Shown one piece after another: positions 63,634 to 64,000 of a stretch of DNA of 64,000 nucleotides. Source of the DNA: Paracoccaceae bacterium. Its GTDB lineage: Bacteria > Pseudomonadota > Alphaproteobacteria > Rhodobacterales > Rhodobacteraceae. Location: the NCBI GenBank assembly GCA_018222585.1, contig JAAFAB010000012.1, forward strand, positions 1 through 64,000, read 5' to 3'. Below the pieces are notes generated by a model, which ran no database searches, had not been told where the DNA came from, and saw nothing but the letters and a program-made list of their open reading frames with translations. The translations under genes and the position numbers were made by a program. The stretch's first letter is position 1. Every line of letters starts with the position of its first letter.

Positions 63634-64000
63634 GCTTTTCAGCCTTGCCGCCGGGGTGGGTGACGGCCCCCAGGTAGGTGCTGCCGACCTGCTGGGCGAA
63701 CTTCCACAGCGCGCCCGAGGCATAGATCGTCTCGCGCGGGCCTTTCCAGTCGGCCTTGCGGGCCGCCAGCTCGTCCTCGGAGAGATCCACGTCGATGCTG
63801 CCCTTGATGGCGTCGATGGTGATCATGTCGCCGGTCTTCAGCAGGGCGATCGGGCCGCAATGGGCCGCCTCGGGGCCGACGTGGCCGACGCAGAAGCCCC
63901 GCGTCGCGCCCGAGAAGCGACCGTCGGTGATCAGCGCCACCTTCTTGCCCATGCCTTGCCCGGAGAGGGCGGCGGTGGTGGCCAGCATCTCGCGCATGCC
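63614..64000 (-). CDS. ilvD: Dihydroxy-acid dehydratase, C-terminal part (cut by window edge)
   Basis: IlvD makes 2-oxo acids in valine, leucine and isoleucine synthesis, using an iron-sulfur cluster. Only the last 128 residues are in the window; the gene continues beyond 64000. The visible part has [47 protein letters not shown] and the C-terminal [18 protein letters not shown], all typical of the family. The downstream lipoprotein gene overlaps its end. Confidence 0.95.
   Translation of the reverse strand, partial: GMREMLATTAALSGQGMGKKVALITDGRFSGATRGFCVGHVGPEAAHCGPIALLKTGDMITIDAIKGSIDVDLSEDELAARKADWKGPRETIYASGALWKFAQQVGSTYLGAVTHPGGKAEKHVYADL

Overview
This 64 kb window is ordinary chromosome from a GC-rich alphaproteobacterium, most probably a Rhodobacteraceae (Roseobacter/Rhodobacter group) member. 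The pointers are the high GC content with long antisense open frames, an RpoH-type promoter in front of clpB, the zinc-free 41-residue form of ribosomal protein L36, a branched-chain-type ABC transporter sandwiched between two acyl-CoA ligase genes, lysine degradation through saccharopine, and small intergenic repeats of a kind common in this family. I see no prophage, transposase, CRISPR array or rRNA operon. The only RNA gene found is a tRNA-Val(GAC).

Layout. 0.3-5 kb: methionine-sulfoxide repair (msrQ, msrP), a membrane-anchored glutamate-synthase-like flavoprotein and a nucleoside deoxyribosyltransferase. 5-8 kb: clpB with a consensus-like heat-shock promoter. 8-13.2 kb: pyrF, an NfeD/SPFH membrane pair, a Nudix hydrolase, a zinc-ribbon DinB polymerase and an N-formylglutamate amidohydrolase-like enzyme. 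13.3-13.7 kb: tRNA-Val and rpmJ. 14-23.6 kb: a ten-gene leftward operon holding a complete ABC importer (livG, livH, livM, binding protein, livF), an acyl-CoA synthetase at its head, a phenylacetate-CoA-ligase-like gene at its tail and three unrecognised small genes. 23.8-26.4 kb: a divergent hybrid histidine kinase and response regulator, which may control that operon.

26.4-37.8 kb: an HNH endonuclease with an extra N-terminal domain, an M20-type amidohydrolase, the two-enzyme saccharopine route, rmuC-mutL, and a PuuD-type urate oxidase behind two unknown envelope genes. 38-42.2 kb: glnK-amtB and a class A penicillin-binding protein. 42.3-47 kb: mlaA-mlaC and a type I secretion ABC/HlyD pair with no visible substrate or TolC. 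47.3-51 kb: an overlapping five-gene string (ridA, glycerophosphodiesterase, FemAB-like, phhB, mscS). 51-58.8 kb: a GntR regulator, a phosphatase, a peroxiredoxin, an FAD reductase, rsmD, map, sfsA, a CinA-type protein and a GNAT. 58.8-64 kb: a peroxidase-related protein, an OmpA-family protein, a LysR regulator, three uncharacterised genes and the 3' end of ilvD.

Translational coupling is widespread: many neighbours share ATGA, GTGA or TGATG stop/start overlaps. The best candidate for an incompletely described system is the 14-26 kb ligase/ABC-importer/small-protein operon with its divergent two-component pair. The other notable features are non-coding: a dispersed hairpin-bearing repeat, a short element with inverted ends, tandem 12-mers upstream of glnK, hairpins bracketing the binding-protein gene, and an in-frame 45-bp tandem repeat that lengthens a lipoprotein presequence.
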